From Geobacillus vulcani PSS1 (GTDB taxonomy: Bacteria > Bacillota > Bacilli > Bacillales > Anoxybacillaceae): a stretch of 64,000 nucleotides of DNA. The notes under the pieces were generated by a model. The model made no database searches, was not told the DNA's origin, and was given only the letters and a program-made list of their open reading frames with translations. The position numbers were made by a program, and so were the translations under genes. Shown here one piece after another: positions 1 to 10,386 of the stretch (positions within the stretch are counted from its first letter, which is position 1; every line of letters begins with the position of its first letter). The stretch is taken from contig NZ_JPOI01000001.1 in assembly GCF_000733845.1 (NCBI RefSeq), positions 1,341,501-1,405,500 of the forward strand. Direction: 5' to 3'.

Positions 1-927
1 GCGGTTTGGGCGGTGACGGTGCTGACGGTGCTCTTGAGTTTGACGATGGAAGCGCGGTTGTTGTCAGCGGCGTATACGGCAGGCGGCGCACTTCTCGCGT
101 TCGGTTTGGCGGAGCGAAGCGGCGTGTTGTCCCGCTGGCTTCCTGATGGCATGGCGGCGGCGCCGGCTTTGGCGGTGTGGCTTGCATTGCTCTTGCTTTC
201 GGAAGGATGGCTCATCATTCGTACGCGAAACGAGGTGGCCTCGCCGCAGCTTGCGAAAAGCAAGCGGGGGATGACGATCGGTTTGCAATGGACGCAGCGG
301 CTTTGGTTTGTGCCGGTTGTGTTGCCTGTATCAGGCGGAGCGCTGCCGCCGGCTTCCTGGTGGCCGTTCGTTTCGTCTGGCGACAGCTATTCATTTTGGC
401 TCGTGCCGTTTCTTCTTGGCTTTTCCCAGCGCCGCCAGCACACCTTGCCGGCGGAGGCGGCGCATACGGAGGGGCGGCGCGTTGTTCGGCTGGCGTTCGT
501 GGTTGCCCTATTGGCCGCTTCCGGCCTATGGTATCCACCGTTGGCGGTGGCGGCGGGGGCTATGGCCATCATCGGCCGTGAATGGATCGCGTTTTCCGGG
601 CATCGCGCCGACCGCGCCCGTCCGCCCCGCTTTGCCCGCCATCCGCACGGCTTAGTGATTGTCGGCGTGCTTCCTGGCTCGAAAGCGGAAAAAATGGGGC
701 TTTCGATCGGGGAAGTCATCATCAAAACAAACGGCGTCCCGGTGCGGACCGAAACGGAGTTTTACGAGGCGCTCCAACGCAACCGCGCGTTTTGCAAACT
801 GGATGTCGTCGGACATAACGGCGAAGTCCGCTTCGTCCAAGGGGCGCTCTATGAGGATGAGCATCATGAGCTTGGGCTGCTGTTCGTCCATGATCGGAAC
901 GCATCAGCGTCAGAAGCTGTTTCGTAA
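1..927 (+). CDS. minJ: MinJ-like membrane PDZ protein, C-terminal part (5' end outside window)
   Basis: The frame is open from base 1, so the gene enters from the left edge; about 308 codons are present. The visible protein has several hydrophobic segments (about residues 20-200) and then a C-terminal PDZ-like domain (HGLVIVGVLPGSKAEKMGL, then GEVIIKTNGVPV). In B. subtilis MinJ, a polar membrane protein with a C-terminal PDZ domain, bridges DivIVA and MinD and lies just upstream of csbA-uvrBA, the same order as here. B. subtilis MinJ is about 397 residues, so roughly 90 are missing. Identity rests on architecture plus position; another membrane PDZ protein is possible. Confidence 0.72.
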   Translation, partial: AVWAVTVLTVLLSLTMEARLLSAAYTAGGALLAFGLAERSGVLSRWLPDGMAAAPALAVWLALLLLSEGWLIIRTRNEVASPQLAKSKRGMTIGLQWTQRLWFVPVVLPVSGGALPPASWWPFVSSGDSYSFWLVPFLLGFSQRRQHTLPAEAAHTEGRRVVRLAFVVALLAASGLWYPPLAVAAGAMAIIGREWIAFSGHRADRARPPRFARHPHGLVIVGVLPGSKAEKMGLSIGEVIIKTNGVPVRTETEFYEALQRNRAFCKLDVVGHNGEVRFVQGALYEDEHHELGLLFVHDRNASASEAVS

Positions 928-940
928 AGGAGAATGGGCT

Positions 941-1168
941 ATGTGGTTTTTGGCGGCACTCATCATTCCGTGCCTATTGGTGTTGTTGTTTGCGCGGGTG
1001 ACGTACAATCGGTACATCGCTGTGCTGTTGACCGCTGCGCTGCTTGTCGCGTCTTATTTTAAAGGTTATACGGACGAGCTGCATGAAATCGTCGCTGACA
1101 TCGCCTCGACGATCGCCGGCTTTCTTTGGGCTGGCGGCATGCTCGACCGCCTGAAACAAAAGCAATAG
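941..1168 (+). CDS. csbA: CsbA family small membrane protein
   Basis: A 75-residue protein beginning MWFLAALIIPCLLVLLF, with two strongly hydrophobic segments and a third weaker one. Length and position directly before uvrB match CsbA of B. subtilis, a small sigma-B-dependent membrane protein of unknown biochemical role. The ATG at 941 is preceded by an AAAGGAG ribosome site at 926-932 and lies 13 bases after the minJ stop, so the two are probably co-transcribed. A longer frame beginning at 659 lies inside minJ and was not used. No sigma-B promoter is obvious. Confidence 0.8.
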   Translation: MWFLAALIIPCLLVLLFARVTYNRYIAVLLTAALLVASYFKGYTDELHEIVADIASTIAGFLWAGGMLDRLKQKQ

Positions 1169-1230
1169 GCGATGCTTGTTCGTCCGGCCGTCCGTTTGCG
1201 CCAAACAAATGCCGCACGTCCCCAACAGGT

Positions 1231-1264
1231 GGCGCTGTCTGTTTTCATGAAGGAAGACAGCGCC
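1231..1264. repeat. 10-bp perfect inverted repeat downstream of csbA
   Basis: GGCGCTGTCT at 1231-1240 pairs perfectly with AGACAGCGCC at 1255-1264 around a 14-base loop. Only TTGTTCC follows, so it is a poor terminator by itself, but it lies just before a good one at 1299 and may act with it. Confidence 0.55.
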
Positions 1265-1298
1265 TTGTTCCATTTGTCGCGTTTGAAACAAGAAAAAG

Positions 1299-1333
1299 AA
1301 GCGGACCTTTGGCAGGAATGGGTCCGCTTTTTT
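1299..1333 (+). terminator. Rho-independent terminator after csbA
   Basis: AAGCGGACC (1299-1307) pairs with GGTCCGCTT (1321-1329) around a 13-base loop, and a run of Ts continues past the stem. It separates minJ-csbA from uvrBA. Confidence 0.85.
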
Positions 1334-1369
1334 GCGTCTAGTGAATGGAAATCACTGTGCAGGCTGGTA

Positions 1370-1383
1370 CGAATATGAGTTCG
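1370..1383. promoter_or_regulatory. Probable LexA (SOS) box upstream of uvrB
   Basis: CGAATATGAGTTCG matches the Bacillus LexA operator (CGAAC-N4-GTTCG) at 12 of 14 positions. It lies about 31 bases upstream of the probable uvrB -10 element. uvrBA is a classic LexA regulon member, so SOS control is expected; the site was found by eye and has no scored p-value. Confidence 0.65.
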
Positions 1384-1411
1384 CGTTTTTCGTGCATGCA
1401 TGGCCGCGATG

Positions 1412-1420
1412 TGATACAAT
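1412..1420 (+). promoter_or_regulatory. Probable uvrB promoter -10 (extended)
   Basis: TGATACAAT supplies an extended -10 (TG-N-TACAAT, hexamer at 1415-1420). No good -35 hexamer is visible at 17 bp, as is common for extended -10 promoters. The uvrB start is at 1454. Confidence 0.5.
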
Positions 1421-1453
1421 GGGGAAAGATGGTACGAAGGAGGAGGCGAAACG

Positions 1454-3430
1454 GTGGAGGGCCGTTTTCAATTAGTGTCGCCGTATGAACCGCAAGGCGA
1501 TCAGCCACAGGCGATCGCCAAGCTCGTTGACGGTTTGCGGCGCGGAGTGAAGCATCAAACGCTGCTTGGGGCGACGGGGACGGGCAAAACGTTTACGATC
1601 TCCAACGTGATTGCCCAAGTCAACAAACCAACGCTCGTCATCGCCCACAACAAAACGCTCGCTGGCCAATTGTACAGCGAGCTGAAAGAATTTTTCCCGC
1701 ACAACGCCGTCGAATATTTTGTCAGCTATTACGATTACTATCAGCCGGAAGCGTACGTGCCGCAGACGGATACGTACATTGAAAAAGACGCGAAAATCAA
1801 CGATGAAATCGACAAATTGCGGCACTCGGCGACATCGGCTTTGTTTGAGCGCCGGGACGTCATCATTGTCGCCAGCGTGTCGTGCATTTACGGTTTAGGG
1901 TCGCCGGAAGAATACCGGGAGCTCGTCGTTTCATTGCGCGTCGGGATGGAAATCGAGCGCAACGCGTTGCTGCGGCGGCTCGTTGACATCCAATACGACC
2001 GCAATGACATCGATTTTCGCCGCGGCACGTTCCGCGTCCGCGGCGATGTCGTCGAAATTTTCCCGGCGTCGCGCGATGAACATTGCATTCGCGTCGAATT
2101 TTTCGGCGATGAAATCGACCGCATCCGCGAGGTGGACGCCTTGACCGGCGAGGTGCTCGGCGAGCGTGAGCACGTCGCCATTTTCCCGGCGTCGCACTTT
2201 GTCACGCGCGAGGAGAAAATGCGGCTCGCTATTCAAAACATTGAACAAGAGCTCGAGGAGCGGCTCGCCGAACTGCGCGCGCAAGGGAAGCTCTTGGAGG
2301 CGCAGCGGCTCGAGCAGCGGACGCGCTATGATCTTGAAATGATGCGCGAGATGGGCTTTTGTTCCGGCATCGAAAACTACTCGCGCCATTTGGCGCTGCG
2401 GCCGCCGGGCTCGACGCCGTACACTTTGCTTGACTATTTTCCGGACGATTTTTTGATCATCGTTGATGAGTCGCACGTCACCTTGCCGCAGTTGCGCGGC
2501 ATGTACAACGGCGACCGGGCGCGCAAGCAAGTGCTCGTCGACCACGGCTTTCGCCTGCCGTCGGCGCTTGACAACCGGCCGCTCACGTTTGAAGAGTTCG
2601 AGCAAAAAATCAATCAAATTATTTACGTCTCAGCGACGCCGGGGCCGTATGAGCTCGAACACAGCCCGGGCGTTGTCGAACAAATCATCCGCCCGACCGG
2701 GCTGTTGGATCCGACGATCGACGTCCGTCCGACGAACGGGCAAATCGACGATTTGATCAGCGAAATTCGCGAGCGTGTCGAGCGGAACGAGCGGACGTTG
2801 GTCACAACGTTGACGAAAAAAATGGCCGAAGACTTGACCGATTATTTGAAGGAAGCCGGCATCAAAGTCGCTTACTTGCATTCGGAAATTAAAACGCTGG
2901 AGCGCATTGAAATCATCCGCGACTTGCGGCTCGGCAAATACGATGTGCTTGTTGGCATCAACTTGCTGCGGGAAGGATTGGACATTCCGGAAGTGTCGCT
3001 TGTCGCCATTTTGGACGCCGACAAAGAAGGGTTTTTGCGCTCGGAGCGTTCGCTCATCCAGACGATCGGCCGCGCGGCGCGCAACGCGAACGGCCACGTG
3101 ATTATGTATGCCGATGCGGTCACGAAATCGATGGAAATCGCCATTCAAGAAACGAAGCGGCGCCGCACGATTCAGGAAGAGTACAATCGGAAGCACGGCA
3201 TCGTGCCGCGCACGGTGAAAAAGGAGATTCGCGACGTCATCCGCGCGACGTATGCGGCGGAAGAGACGGAGACGTACGAGGCGAAGCCAGCGGCGACGAT
3301 GACGAAACAAGAGCGGGAAGAGCTGATTCGAACGCTCGAAGCGGAAATGAAAGAGGCGGCCAAAGCGCTCGACTTCGAGCGGGCCGCCCAACTGCGCGAT
3401 ATTATTTTCGAATTGAAAGCGGAAGGGTGA
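1454..3430 (+). CDS. uvrB: Excinuclease ABC subunit B (UvrB)
   Basis: The damage-verifying helicase-like subunit of nucleotide excision repair; it receives the lesion from UvrA and recruits UvrC. At 658 residues it matches the family length. Walker A GATGTGKT lies near residues 39-46, the beta-hairpin segment ([17 protein letters not shown]) near 92-108, the DEAD-like DESH box follows, and the C-terminal UVR domain (about 620-655, ending [17 protein letters not shown]) binds UvrC. The start is GTG at 1454 with an AAGGAGGAGG ribosome site. uvrA follows 7 bases after the stop, so the two form an operon. Confidence 0.97.
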   Translation: MEGRFQLVSPYEPQGDQPQAIAKLVDGLRRGVKHQTLLGATGTGKTFTISNVIAQVNKPTLVIAHNKTLAGQLYSELKEFFPHNAVEYFVSYYDYYQPEAYVPQTDTYIEKDAKINDEIDKLRHSATSALFERRDVIIVASVSCIYGLGSPEEYRELVVSLRVGMEIERNALLRRLVDIQYDRNDIDFRRGTFRVRGDVVEIFPASRDEHCIRVEFFGDEIDRIREVDALTGEVLGEREHVAIFPASHFVTREEKMRLAIQNIEQELEERLAELRAQGKLLEAQRLEQRTRYDLEMMREMGFCSGIENYSRHLALRPPGSTPYTLLDYFPDDFLIIVDESHVTLPQLRGMYNGDRARKQVLVDHGFRLPSALDNRPLTFEEFEQKINQIIYVSATPGPYELEHSPGVVEQIIRPTGLLDPTIDVRPTNGQIDDLISEIRERVERNERTLVTTLTKKMAEDLTDYLKEAGIKVAYLHSEIKTLERIEIIRDLRLGKYDVLVGINLLREGLDIPEVSLVAILDADKEGFLRSERSLIQTIGRAARNANGHVIMYADAVTKSMEIAIQETKRRRTIQEEYNRKHGIVPRTVKKEIRDVIRATYAAEETETYEAKPAATMTKQEREELIRTLEAEMKEAAKALDFERAAQLRDIIFELKAEG

Positions 3431-3437
3431 TGGCCGG

Positions 3438-6305
3438 GTGAACGGAATGGATAAAATCATTGTCAAAGGGGCGCGCGCCCACAACTTGAAAAACATTGAC
3501 GTCGAAATTCCGCGCGGCAAGCTCGTTGTGTTGACCGGGCTGTCCGGGTCGGGAAAGTCGTCGCTGGCGTTTGATACGATTTACGCGGAAGGCCAGCGGC
3601 GCTACGTCGAATCGTTGTCGGCGTACGCCCGCCAGTTTTTAGGGCAGATGGACAAGCCGGATGTCGATGCGATCGAGGGGCTGTCGCCGGCCATTTCGAT
3701 CGATCAAAAAACGACGAGCCGCAACCCGCGTTCCACGGTCGGCACGGTGACGGAAATTTACGACTACTTGCGGCTGCTGTTCGCTCGCATCGGCCGCCCG
3801 GTTTGCCCGACACACGGCATCGAAATTCAATCGCAGACGATTGAGCAAATGGTCGACCGGCTGCTCGCGTACCCGGAGCGGACGAAAATGCAAATTTTGG
3901 CGCCGATCGTCTCGGGCCGAAAAGGGACGCACGCCAAGACATTGGAGGATATTCGCAAACAAGGGTATGTGCGCGTCCGCATTGACGGCGAGATGCGTGA
4001 GTTAACGGAAGACATCGAACTGGAAAAAAACAAAAAGCATTCGATTGAGGTCGTCGTCGACCGGATTGTGATGAAAGACGGCATCGCAGCAAGGCTCGCT
4101 GACTCGCTGGAGACAGCGCTGAAGCTCGCCGACGGCAAAGTCATCGTCGATGTGATCGGCGAAGGAGAGCTCTTGTTCAGCGAAAAGCACGCCTGCCCGT
4201 ATTGCGGCTTTTCGATCGGGGAGCTTGAGCCGCGCCTGTTCTCGTTCAACAGCCCGTTTGGCGCCTGTCCGGACTGCGACGGGCTCGGGGCGAAGCTCGA
4301 AGTGGATCTCGATTTGGTCATCCCGAACGAGGAGCTGACGTTAAAAGAGCACGCCATCGCTCCGTGGGAGCCGCAAAGCTCGCAATATTACCCGCAGCTG
4401 CTCGAAGCCGTGTGCCGCCATTACGGCATCCCGATGGACGTGCCGGTGAAGGATTTGCCAAAAGAGCAGCTCGATAAAATTTTGTACGGCAGCGGCGGGG
4501 AAGTAATTCATTTTCGTTATACAAACGATTTCGGCCAAGTGCGTGAACAGTACATCGAGTTTGAAGGGGTTTTGCGCAACATCGAGCGCCGCTACCGCGA
4601 AACAAGCTCCGATTACATCCGCGAGCAGATGGAAAAGTATATGGCCGAACAGCCGTGCCCGACGTGCCAAGGCTATCGGCTGAAAAAAGAAAGCCTCGCC
4701 GTCTTGGTCGGCGGCAAGCATATCGGCGAGGTCACCGCTATGTCGGTGACCGAGGCGCTCGCCTTTTTTGACGGTCTCGAGCTGACGGAAAAAGAAGCGC
4801 AAATCGCCCGCCTCATTTTGCGTGAAATTCGCGACCGGCTCGGCTTTTTACAAAACGTCGGCCTCGACTATTTGACGCTGAGCCGCTCGGCGGGCACGCT
4901 TTCCGGCGGCGAGGCGCAGCGCATCCGCTTGGCGACGCAAATCGGCTCGCGGCTGACCGGCGTCTTGTACGTGCTCGACGAGCCGTCGATTGGCCTGCAT
5001 CAGCGCGACAACGACCGGCTGATCGCGACGCTGAAAAGCATGCGCGACCTCGGCAATACGCTCATTGTCGTCGAACATGACGAAGATACGATGCTGGCTG
5101 CGGACTATTTGATTGACATCGGCCCGGGGGCGGGCATCCACGGCGGCGAGGTCGTCGCAGCCGGCACGCCGGAAGAGGTGATGAATGATCCGAACTCGCT
5201 CACTGGCCAATATTTATCCGGGAAAAAATTCATCCCGCTCCCGGCCGAACGGCGCCAGCCGGACGGGCGTTGGCTCGAGGTCGTCGGCGCCCGCGAGCAC
5301 AACTTGAAAAACGTATCGGTGAGCATTCCGCTCGGTACGTTCGTCGCCGTCACCGGGGTGTCGGGTTCGGGCAAAAGCACGCTTGTGAACGAAGTGCTCT
5401 ATAAGGCGTTGGCGCAAAAGCTGCATCGGGCAAAAGAGAAGCCGGGTGAGCACCGCGACATTCGCGGGCTTGAGCATCTTGAGAAAGTGATTGACATCGA
5501 CCAGTCGCCAATCGGCCGCACCCCAAGGTCGAATCCGGCGACGTACACCGGGGTGTTTGATGACATCCGCGACGTGTTTGCCGCAACGAACGAAGCAAAA
5601 GTACGCGGCTACAAAAAAGGGCGGTTCAGCTTCAATGTCAAAGGTGGGCGCTGCGAGGCGTGCCATGGCGATGGGATCATCAAAATTGAAATGCACTTTT
5701 TGCCGGACGTGTATGTCCCGTGCGAAGTGTGCCACGGCAAACGGTACAACCGCGAAACGCTTGAGGTGACGTATAAAGGAAAAAACATCGCCGACGTGCT
5801 GGACATGACGGTCGAAGATGCGCTGGACTTTTTCGCTTCGATCCCGAAAATCAAACGCAAGCTCGAGACGCTGTATGATGTCGGCCTCGGCTATATGAAG
5901 CTTGGCCAGCCGGCGACGACGCTCTCCGGCGGCGAGGCGCAGCGCGTCAAGCTCGCTGCCGAGCTGCACCGCCGCTCCAACGGCCGAACGCTCTACATTT
6001 TGGACGAGCCGACGACCGGGCTGCACGTCGACGACATCGCCCGGCTGCTTGATGTGCTTCATCGGCTGGTGGACAACGGCGATACGGTGCTCGTCATCGA
6101 ACACAACTTGGACGTCATTAAAACGGCCGATTACATCATTGACCTAGGCCCGGAAGGCGGCGACCGCGGCGGACAGATCGTCGCCGTCGGAACGCCGGAA
6201 GAGGTGGCCGAGGTGGAGGAGTCGCACACCGGCCGCTACTTAAAACCGATTCTCGAGCGCGACCGGGCGCGCATGCAGGCGCGGTATGAGGCGGCAAAGG
6301 CGTAA
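3438..6305 (+). CDS. uvrA: Excinuclease ABC subunit A (UvrA)
   Basis: The DNA-damage sensor ATPase of nucleotide excision repair, 955 residues, close to the family norm. It has two ABC ATPase modules: Walker [10 protein letters not shown] near residue 34 and GVSGSGKST near 645, each with an LSGGEAQR signature. Two zinc modules are visible: CPYCGF...CPDC near 250-277 and CEACHGDG...CEVCHGKR near 735-765. The GTG at 3438 was chosen; an ATG three codons later (3447) is also possible, because the ribosome site is weak. The stop codon lies inside the loop of a strong hairpin. Confidence 0.97.
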   Translation: MNGMDKIIVKGARAHNLKNIDVEIPRGKLVVLTGLSGSGKSSLAFDTIYAEGQRRYVESLSAYARQFLGQMDKPDVDAIEGLSPAISIDQKTTSRNPRSTVGTVTEIYDYLRLLFARIGRPVCPTHGIEIQSQTIEQMVDRLLAYPERTKMQILAPIVSGRKGTHAKTLEDIRKQGYVRVRIDGEMRELTEDIELEKNKKHSIEVVVDRIVMKDGIAARLADSLETALKLADGKVIVDVIGEGELLFSEKHACPYCGFSIGELEPRLFSFNSPFGACPDCDGLGAKLEVDLDLVIPNEELTLKEHAIAPWEPQSSQYYPQLLEAVCRHYGIPMDVPVKDLPKEQLDKILYGSGGEVIHFRYTNDFGQVREQYIEFEGVLRNIERRYRETSSDYIREQMEKYMAEQPCPTCQGYRLKKESLAVLVGGKHIGEVTAMSVTEALAFFDGLELTEKEAQIARLILREIRDRLGFLQNVGLDYLTLSRSAGTLSGGEAQRIRLATQIGSRLTGVLYVLDEPSIGLHQRDNDRLIATLKSMRDLGNTLIVVEHDEDTMLAADYLIDIGPGAGIHGGEVVAAGTPEEVMNDPNSLTGQYLSGKKFIPLPAERRQPDGRWLEVVGAREHNLKNVSVSIPLGTFVAVTGVSGSGKSTLVNEVLYKALAQKLHRAKEKPGEHRDIRGLEHLEKVIDIDQSPIGRTPRSNPATYTGVFDDIRDVFAATNEAKVRGYKKGRFSFNVKGGRCEACHGDGIIKIEMHFLPDVYVPCEVCHGKRYNRETLEVTYKGKNIADVLDMTVEDALDFFASIPKIKRKLETLYDVGLGYMKLGQPATTLSGGEAQRVKLAAELHRRSNGRTLYILDEPTTGLHVDDIARLLDVLHRLVDNGDTVLVIEHNLDVIKTADYIIDLGPEGGDRGGQIVAVGTPEEVAEVEESHTGRYLKPILERDRARMQARYEAAKA

Positions 6306-6321
6306 AGGCCTTTGCCGCTTT
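6291..6321 (+). terminator. Hairpin terminator overlapping the uvrA stop codon
   Basis: GCGGCAAAGGC (6291-6301) pairs with GCCTTTGCCGC (6308-6318); the loop carries the uvrA stop codon. Only a short T tract follows, so termination may be partial. Confidence 0.6.
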
Positions 6322-6424
6322 GGCATACTGGGAGTCGGCCTCTTTTGAGAAGGAAAAGAAGGAAACTTTTCCAAGCCGTGGTCGTATATACAAGGTAAAA
6401 GACCTTTGGAAAGGGGATTTTCGC

Positions 6425-6751
6425 TTGTCGACGAACAAAGTGTTGTCCGCGCTTTGTTATTTCAGCGTTTTTTTCGCACCGTTCATTTTGCCGATTGTCG
6501 TCTATTTTGTCGTTGAGGATGTGGAAGTGAAACGCCATGCGAAGCGGTCGCTCGTGTCGCATTTGATTCCGGCCGCCACGATTCTCTTGTTCATTGCGTT
6601 GGCCGCGTCGCCGGTGCTGTTCGGCCATTGGGGTGAGGAATCGCTTTTTGTCGGCGGCGGGCTGGCATGGCTTGGCTTCCTTGTGGCGGGGGTGGTGAAC
6701 CTTGTCGTTGTGATTTGGAATGTCATTAAGGGGATTCAAGTGTTAAAATAG
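6425..6751 (+). CDS. Small DUF4870-like membrane protein
   Basis: A 108-residue protein with three to four hydrophobic segments (ALCYFSVFFAPFILPIVVYFV near 8-28, then IPAATILLFIALAA and LGFLVAGVVNLVVVIW). The layout resembles the DUF4870 family of unknown function. The frame is open from 6320, but the TTG at 6425 is preceded by AAAGGGG at 6410-6416 (8-base spacing) while upstream codons look non-coding, so TTG is preferred. It lies between uvrA and a YvlD-like gene, where B. subtilis has the yvlABCD group. Function is not known. Confidence 0.65.
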   Translation: MSTNKVLSALCYFSVFFAPFILPIVVYFVVEDVEVKRHAKRSLVSHLIPAATILLFIALAASPVLFGHWGEESLFVGGGLAWLGFLVAGVVNLVVVIWNVIKGIQVLK

Positions 6752-6862
6752 AAAACAACAGCGCCGCTGAAAGAACATGATGACTGATTGCCATCGGTTC
6801 GAGGCAAGATATGTCGAGGATGGCGTTTCGAGGCGGAAGATTACAGAAAAGATGGTGATGCA

Positions 6863-7225
6863 ATGCTCAATTGGCTGATCGGAGTCGTCGTGAATACGGT
6901 GTTGTTAATGGCGATTGATGGCTATTTTGACAGCATTCATTTCAGCGGGGTGGGGGCGGCGTTTGTGGCCAGCCTCATTTTGGCGGTGCTTAACGCCGTC
7001 GTCCGCCCAGTGCTCATTTTATTGACCCTGCCGGTGACCATTTTGACGCTCGGGCTGTTTCTGTTTGTCATTAACGCCATCACGCTCATGATGACCGCCG
7101 GATTGATGGGAGAGGCGTTTCAAATCGGCGGCTTTGGCACCGCGCTGCTCGCATCGATCGTGTTGTCGTTTTTCCACTTGCTTGTGCAGAAGGCGATTAT
7201 TGAGCCGCTGCGCAACCGTTCGTAA
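6863..7225 (+). CDS. YvlD-type membrane protein (phage holin family 4 / DUF360)
   Basis: A 120-residue protein with four hydrophobic segments: [60 protein letters not shown] and [14 protein letters not shown]. The motif [19 protein letters not shown] is typical of the YvlD/DUF360 family, whose function is unknown despite the 'holin' label. The ATG at 6863 follows a GGTGATG ribosome-like stretch. In B. subtilis yvlD also lies between uvrBA and hprK. Confidence 0.75.
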   Translation: MLNWLIGVVVNTVLLMAIDGYFDSIHFSGVGAAFVASLILAVLNAVVRPVLILLTLPVTILTLGLFLFVINAITLMMTAGLMGEAFQIGGFGTALLASIVLSFFHLLVQKAIIEPLRNRS

Positions 7226-7248
7226 CGGAAGCGCGATCTATGGAAAGG

Positions 7249-7290
7249 GGCGCCGTCGTTTTCCGCCGCGGCGTGAAACGACGGAGGCGC
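7249..7290. repeat. Long imperfect hairpin after the YvlD-like gene
   Basis: GCGCCGTCGTTT (7250-7261) pairs with AAACGACGG-A-GGCGC (7276-7290), with one bulged A. No T run follows, so it may stabilise the transcript 3' end rather than terminate. Confidence 0.45.
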
Positions 7291-7357
7291 GGAATGGCGC
7301 GCGCATGGGAGAAGCGATGCGTTGGTCATCGTTTCGGTTCGATGGGGTTTGCTGGAT

Positions 7358-7388
7358 CGGGACGGGAGAAGCCGTCCCGGTTTTGTTT
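7358..7388 (+). terminator. Rho-independent terminator upstream of hprK
   Basis: CGGGACGG (7358-7365) pairs with CCGTCCCG (7372-7379) around a 6-base loop, followed by GTTTTGTTT. It isolates the hprK group from the upstream genes. Confidence 0.8.
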
Positions 7389-7404
7389 CCTCGAATGTTT
7401 TCCA

Positions 7405-7433
7405 TTCAATGACGAAACGAAACGTGCTACAAT
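7405..7433 (+). promoter_or_regulatory. Probable hprK promoter
   Basis: TTCAAT (7405-7410), a weak -35, is 17 bp from TACAAT (7428-7433), a good -10. It lies just after the terminator and about 35 bases upstream of the hprK start. Confidence 0.45.
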
Positions 7434-7467
7434 GGAAAAAGATGAGGAAAGGGGAGAAAGGCCGAGT

Positions 7468-8403
7468 ATGCCAAAAGTGCGGACGAAAGACATCATCGAA
7501 CAGTTCCAGCTCGAGCTCGTCAGCGGCGCCGAGGGCATTTACCGCCCGATTACGACGAGCGACTTGTCGCGGCCGGGGATCGAGATGGCCGGTTATTTCG
7601 CCTATTATCCAGCGGAGCGCTTGCAGCTGCTTGGGCGGACCGAGCTGTCGTTTTATGAAACGTTGACGCCGGAAGAAAAACGGTCGCGGATGGAGCGGCT
7701 TTGCACCGACATTACGCCGGGGATCATCGTTTCGCGCGGGCTTGAAGTCCCGCCGGAGCTGATCGAAGCATCGGAGCGCCAGTCGGTGCCGGTGATGCGT
7801 TCAACGATGAAAACGACCCGGCTCTCGAGCCGATTGACGAACTATTTGGAAAGCAAGCTCGCGCCTACGACCGCGGTGCATGGAGTGCTGGTCGATGTGT
7901 ATGGGGTCGGTGTATTGATCACGGGCAAAAGCGGCGTCGGCAAGAGCGAGACGGCGCTGGAGCTCGTGAAGCGCGGCCACCGATTGGTCGCCGATGATTG
8001 CGTGGAAATCCGCCAAGAAGACGAGGACACATTGGTCGGCAGCGCGCCCGAATTGATCGAGCATTTGCTGGAAATTCGCGGGCTTGGCATCATCAATATG
8101 ATGACGCTGTTCGGCGCGGGAGCGGTGCGGACGCATAAGCGCATCTCGCTTGTCATCGATTTGGAGCTGTGGGATCCGGAAAAGCAGTACGACCGGCTCG
8201 GGCTCGAGGAAGAAAAAGTGAAAATATTGGATACCGAACTGCCGAAACTCACCATTCCGGTCCGCCCCGGACGCAACCTGGCCGTCATCGTGGAAGTGGC
8301 GGCGATGAACTTCCGGTTAAAACGCATGGGCGTCAACGCCGCTGAGGAGTTTTCGGCGCGCTTGAGCGATGCCATCGAGGAAGGAGCGCCCGATTACGAT
8401 TAA
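7468..8403 (+). CDS. hprK: HPr kinase/phosphorylase
   Basis: A bifunctional enzyme that phosphorylates and dephosphorylates Ser46 of HPr (and of Crh, encoded at 27104), controlling CcpA-dependent catabolite repression. The 311 residues match the family (B. subtilis 310). The Walker A GKSGVGKS lies near residue 153, followed by the HPrK signature [19 protein letters not shown] near 200. The frame is open upstream to 7240, but the protein alignment starts at MPKVRTKD (ATG 7468), preceded by AGGAAAGGGGAG. It heads the hprK-lgt-yvoD-ppaX-yvoF gene order known in B. subtilis. Confidence 0.96.
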   Translation: MPKVRTKDIIEQFQLELVSGAEGIYRPITTSDLSRPGIEMAGYFAYYPAERLQLLGRTELSFYETLTPEEKRSRMERLCTDITPGIIVSRGLEVPPELIEASERQSVPVMRSTMKTTRLSSRLTNYLESKLAPTTAVHGVLVDVYGVGVLITGKSGVGKSETALELVKRGHRLVADDCVEIRQEDEDTLVGSAPELIEHLLEIRGLGIINMMTLFGAGAVRTHKRISLVIDLELWDPEKQYDRLGLEEEKVKILDTELPKLTIPVRPGRNLAVIVEVAAMNFRLKRMGVNAAEEFSARLSDAIEEGAPDYD

Positions 8404-8536
8404 CGGCGGGCCGCGAGCGGGACGGTGGAGGGAAACAACGGCGTTCCTCGTGATTTGAGCCGTTGGCGTGTGCATTGGAGGCATCTTGAGCGCGGCATTT
8501 GTCCTTGCCTGAGAAGCATTATAGGAGGAGGAAGAG

Positions 8537-9349
8537 ATGGAGTCTGCGATTCAGCCGCTTGACCGCGTGTTTTTGCACCTTGGTCCGATTACAATATATT
8601 GGTATGGCGTCATTATCGGCACCGGCGTTTTGATCGGGCTGTGGCTCGCGACGCGCGAAGGGGTGCGGCGCGGCTTGCCGAAAGAAACGTTTGTCGATCT
8701 GGTCCTGTTTGCTGTGCCGATCGCCATTGTCTGCGCGCGGACGTACTACGTGCTGTTTGAATGGAACTATTATTCAAAGCATCTTTCTGAGATTCCGAAA
8801 ATCTGGGAAGGAGGCCTTGCCATTCACGGAGGGCTGATCGGGGCCGTGGCGACCGGCGCGGTGTTCGCCCGCGTGCGCGGGCTGTCGTTTTGGAAGCTTG
8901 CTGATATTGCCGCCCCGAGCATCATTTTAGGGCAGGCGATCGGGCGCTGGGGCAACTTTATGAATCAGGAGGCGCACGGCGGCCCGGTGTCGCGCGCGTT
9001 TTTGGAAAACTTGCATTTGCCCGATTGGATCATCAATCAAATGTATATTGACGGCCGTTATTGGCATCCGACTTTTTTGTATGAGTCGCTTTGGAACCTC
9101 GCCGGCTTTTTCTTGCTTCTTTGGCTGCGGCGCGTCAATTTGCGGCGCGGCGAGCTGTTTTTGTCCTATTTAATTTGGTATTCGGTTGGCCGTTTCTGGA
9201 TTGAAGGGATGCGCACCGACAGCTTGATGCTGGCCGGCAGTCTGCGCGCGGCCCAAGTCGTATCCGTGACGTTGATCGTGCTGTCGATCGTGCTGTGGAT
9301 CGTGCGCCGGGCGAAAGGATGGGCCAAAGCAAAGTATCAAGACGAATAG
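8537..9349 (+). CDS. lgt: Prolipoprotein diacylglyceryl transferase (Lgt)
   Basis: An integral membrane enzyme that transfers diacylglycerol from phosphatidylglycerol to the lipobox cysteine of prelipoproteins. The 270 residues match the family, with about seven membrane segments. The family motifs HGGLIGA (near 96) and [10 protein letters not shown] (near 137) are present. The start ATG follows an excellent AGGAGGAGG site. The 133 bases before it, after hprK, contain no clear gene or terminator. Confidence 0.96.
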   Translation: MESAIQPLDRVFLHLGPITIYWYGVIIGTGVLIGLWLATREGVRRGLPKETFVDLVLFAVPIAIVCARTYYVLFEWNYYSKHLSEIPKIWEGGLAIHGGLIGAVATGAVFARVRGLSFWKLADIAAPSIILGQAIGRWGNFMNQEAHGGPVSRAFLENLHLPDWIINQMYIDGRYWHPTFLYESLWNLAGFFLLLWLRRVNLRRGELFLSYLIWYSVGRFWIEGMRTDSLMLAGSLRAAQVVSVTLIVLSIVLWIVRRAKGWAKAKYQDE

Positions 9350-9447
9350 CCGTCCTGATCCGTTGGCGGATGAGTAGGAAAAAGAGAGGCGGCGTGCGGC
9401 GAAAAGGCCGCACGGCGGCATGAAGACAAGCGAAGGAGAGAGGAGAT

Positions 9448-10386
9448 ATGGTGGGAACATTGCAGCGCGGCGTCATCGCCGGGCTGAAGACGTCATGGGC
9501 GCTTGGCAAAATCATTTTTCCGGTGACGCTCGTTCTGGCGTTGTTGCAGCCGACGCCTTTATTTTCATGGCTGATCGACCTTGTCACTCCCCTGATGAAA
9601 TGGTTCGGCTTATCCGGCGATGCGGCCGTGCCGCTGGTGCTCGGCAATCTGCTCGGGCTGTACGCCGCGATCGGGGCGATGCTGACGATCGAGTTTACAG
9701 TGAAAGAAGTGCTCATTCTCGCTGTCATGCTTTCCTTTTCTCACAACTTGATCGTCGAGTCTTCCGTCGCCTCGCGCACGGGAATGAGTGTTTGGCTCAT
9801 GCTCGCCGTGCGCATTGGCTTAGCCGTTGTATCCGGTTTGTTGATCGCCCATTTATGGGACGGGGGGCAGGAACTCGCTCAATATGGGTTTGTCTCGCCT
9901 GAAGCCGCCCCGCCGTCCGGATGGGGGGACATCATCTTGGCGGCGCTGAAAAAAGCGGCCACCGGCATCGTCCAGCTGGTCGCGATTGTCATTCCCCTAA
10001 TGACGATCATTCAAGTATTGAAAGAACGCCACTGGATTGAGACGTTTTCGCGCTGGATGGCGCCGGTGACCAAGATGCTTGGCATGAGCGCGAACACATC
10101 GCTCACGCTCGCGGCCGGTTTTGTGTTCGGCCTCGCTTATGGGGCGGGGGTGATGATTCAGGCGGCGAAAGAAGACGGCGTCTCGAAGCGCGATTTGACG
10201 TTGGCGTTTATTTTTCTCGTTTCTTGCCATGCGGTTGTCGAAGACACGCTCATTTTTGTTCCGCTTGGCATCCCGGTCTGGCCGTTGTTGGTCATTCGCC
10301 TCGTTACGGCTGTGCTGTTGACGATGGCGGTGGCGTTCCTTTGGCGCCGTTTTGAACACCCGATGAGAAAGGAAGCCGCATCATGA
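9448..10386 (+). CDS. yvoD: Nucleoside-recognition (gate) domain membrane protein, YvoD-like
   Basis: A 312-residue integral membrane protein with about eight hydrophobic segments and two repeated gate-type halves, each with a conserved [12 protein letters not shown] / [13 protein letters not shown] element. This is the nucleoside recognition domain fold; transport or sensing has been proposed but no substrate is established. ATG 9448 follows GAGAGGAGAT. The stop overlaps the ppaX start (ATGA), indicating translational coupling. Position between lgt and ppaX identifies it as the YvoD ortholog. A hairpin CGTGCGGC/GCCGCACG at 9393-9414 precedes it. Confidence 0.82.
   Translation: MVGTLQRGVIAGLKTSWALGKIIFPVTLVLALLQPTPLFSWLIDLVTPLMKWFGLSGDAAVPLVLGNLLGLYAAIGAMLTIEFTVKEVLILAVMLSFSHNLIVESSVASRTGMSVWLMLAVRIGLAVVSGLLIAHLWDGGQELAQYGFVSPEAAPPSGWGDIILAALKKAATGIVQLVAIVIPLMTIIQVLKERHWIETFSRWMAPVTKMLGMSANTSLTLAAGFVFGLAYGAGVMIQAAKEDGVSKRDLTLAFIFLVSCHAVVEDTLIFVPLGIPVWPLLVIRLVTAVLLTMAVAFLWRRFEHPMRKEAAS

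Noticed and set aside
2630..3520. Long minus-strand open frame across uvrB/uvrA (296 codons)
   Set aside because: It is the antisense shadow of two certain genes in GC-rich DNA; product is Arg/His-rich with no recognisable domain.
5214..6104. 296-codon minus-strand frame inside uvrA
   Set aside because: Antisense shadow of uvrA; no ribosome site and no domain.
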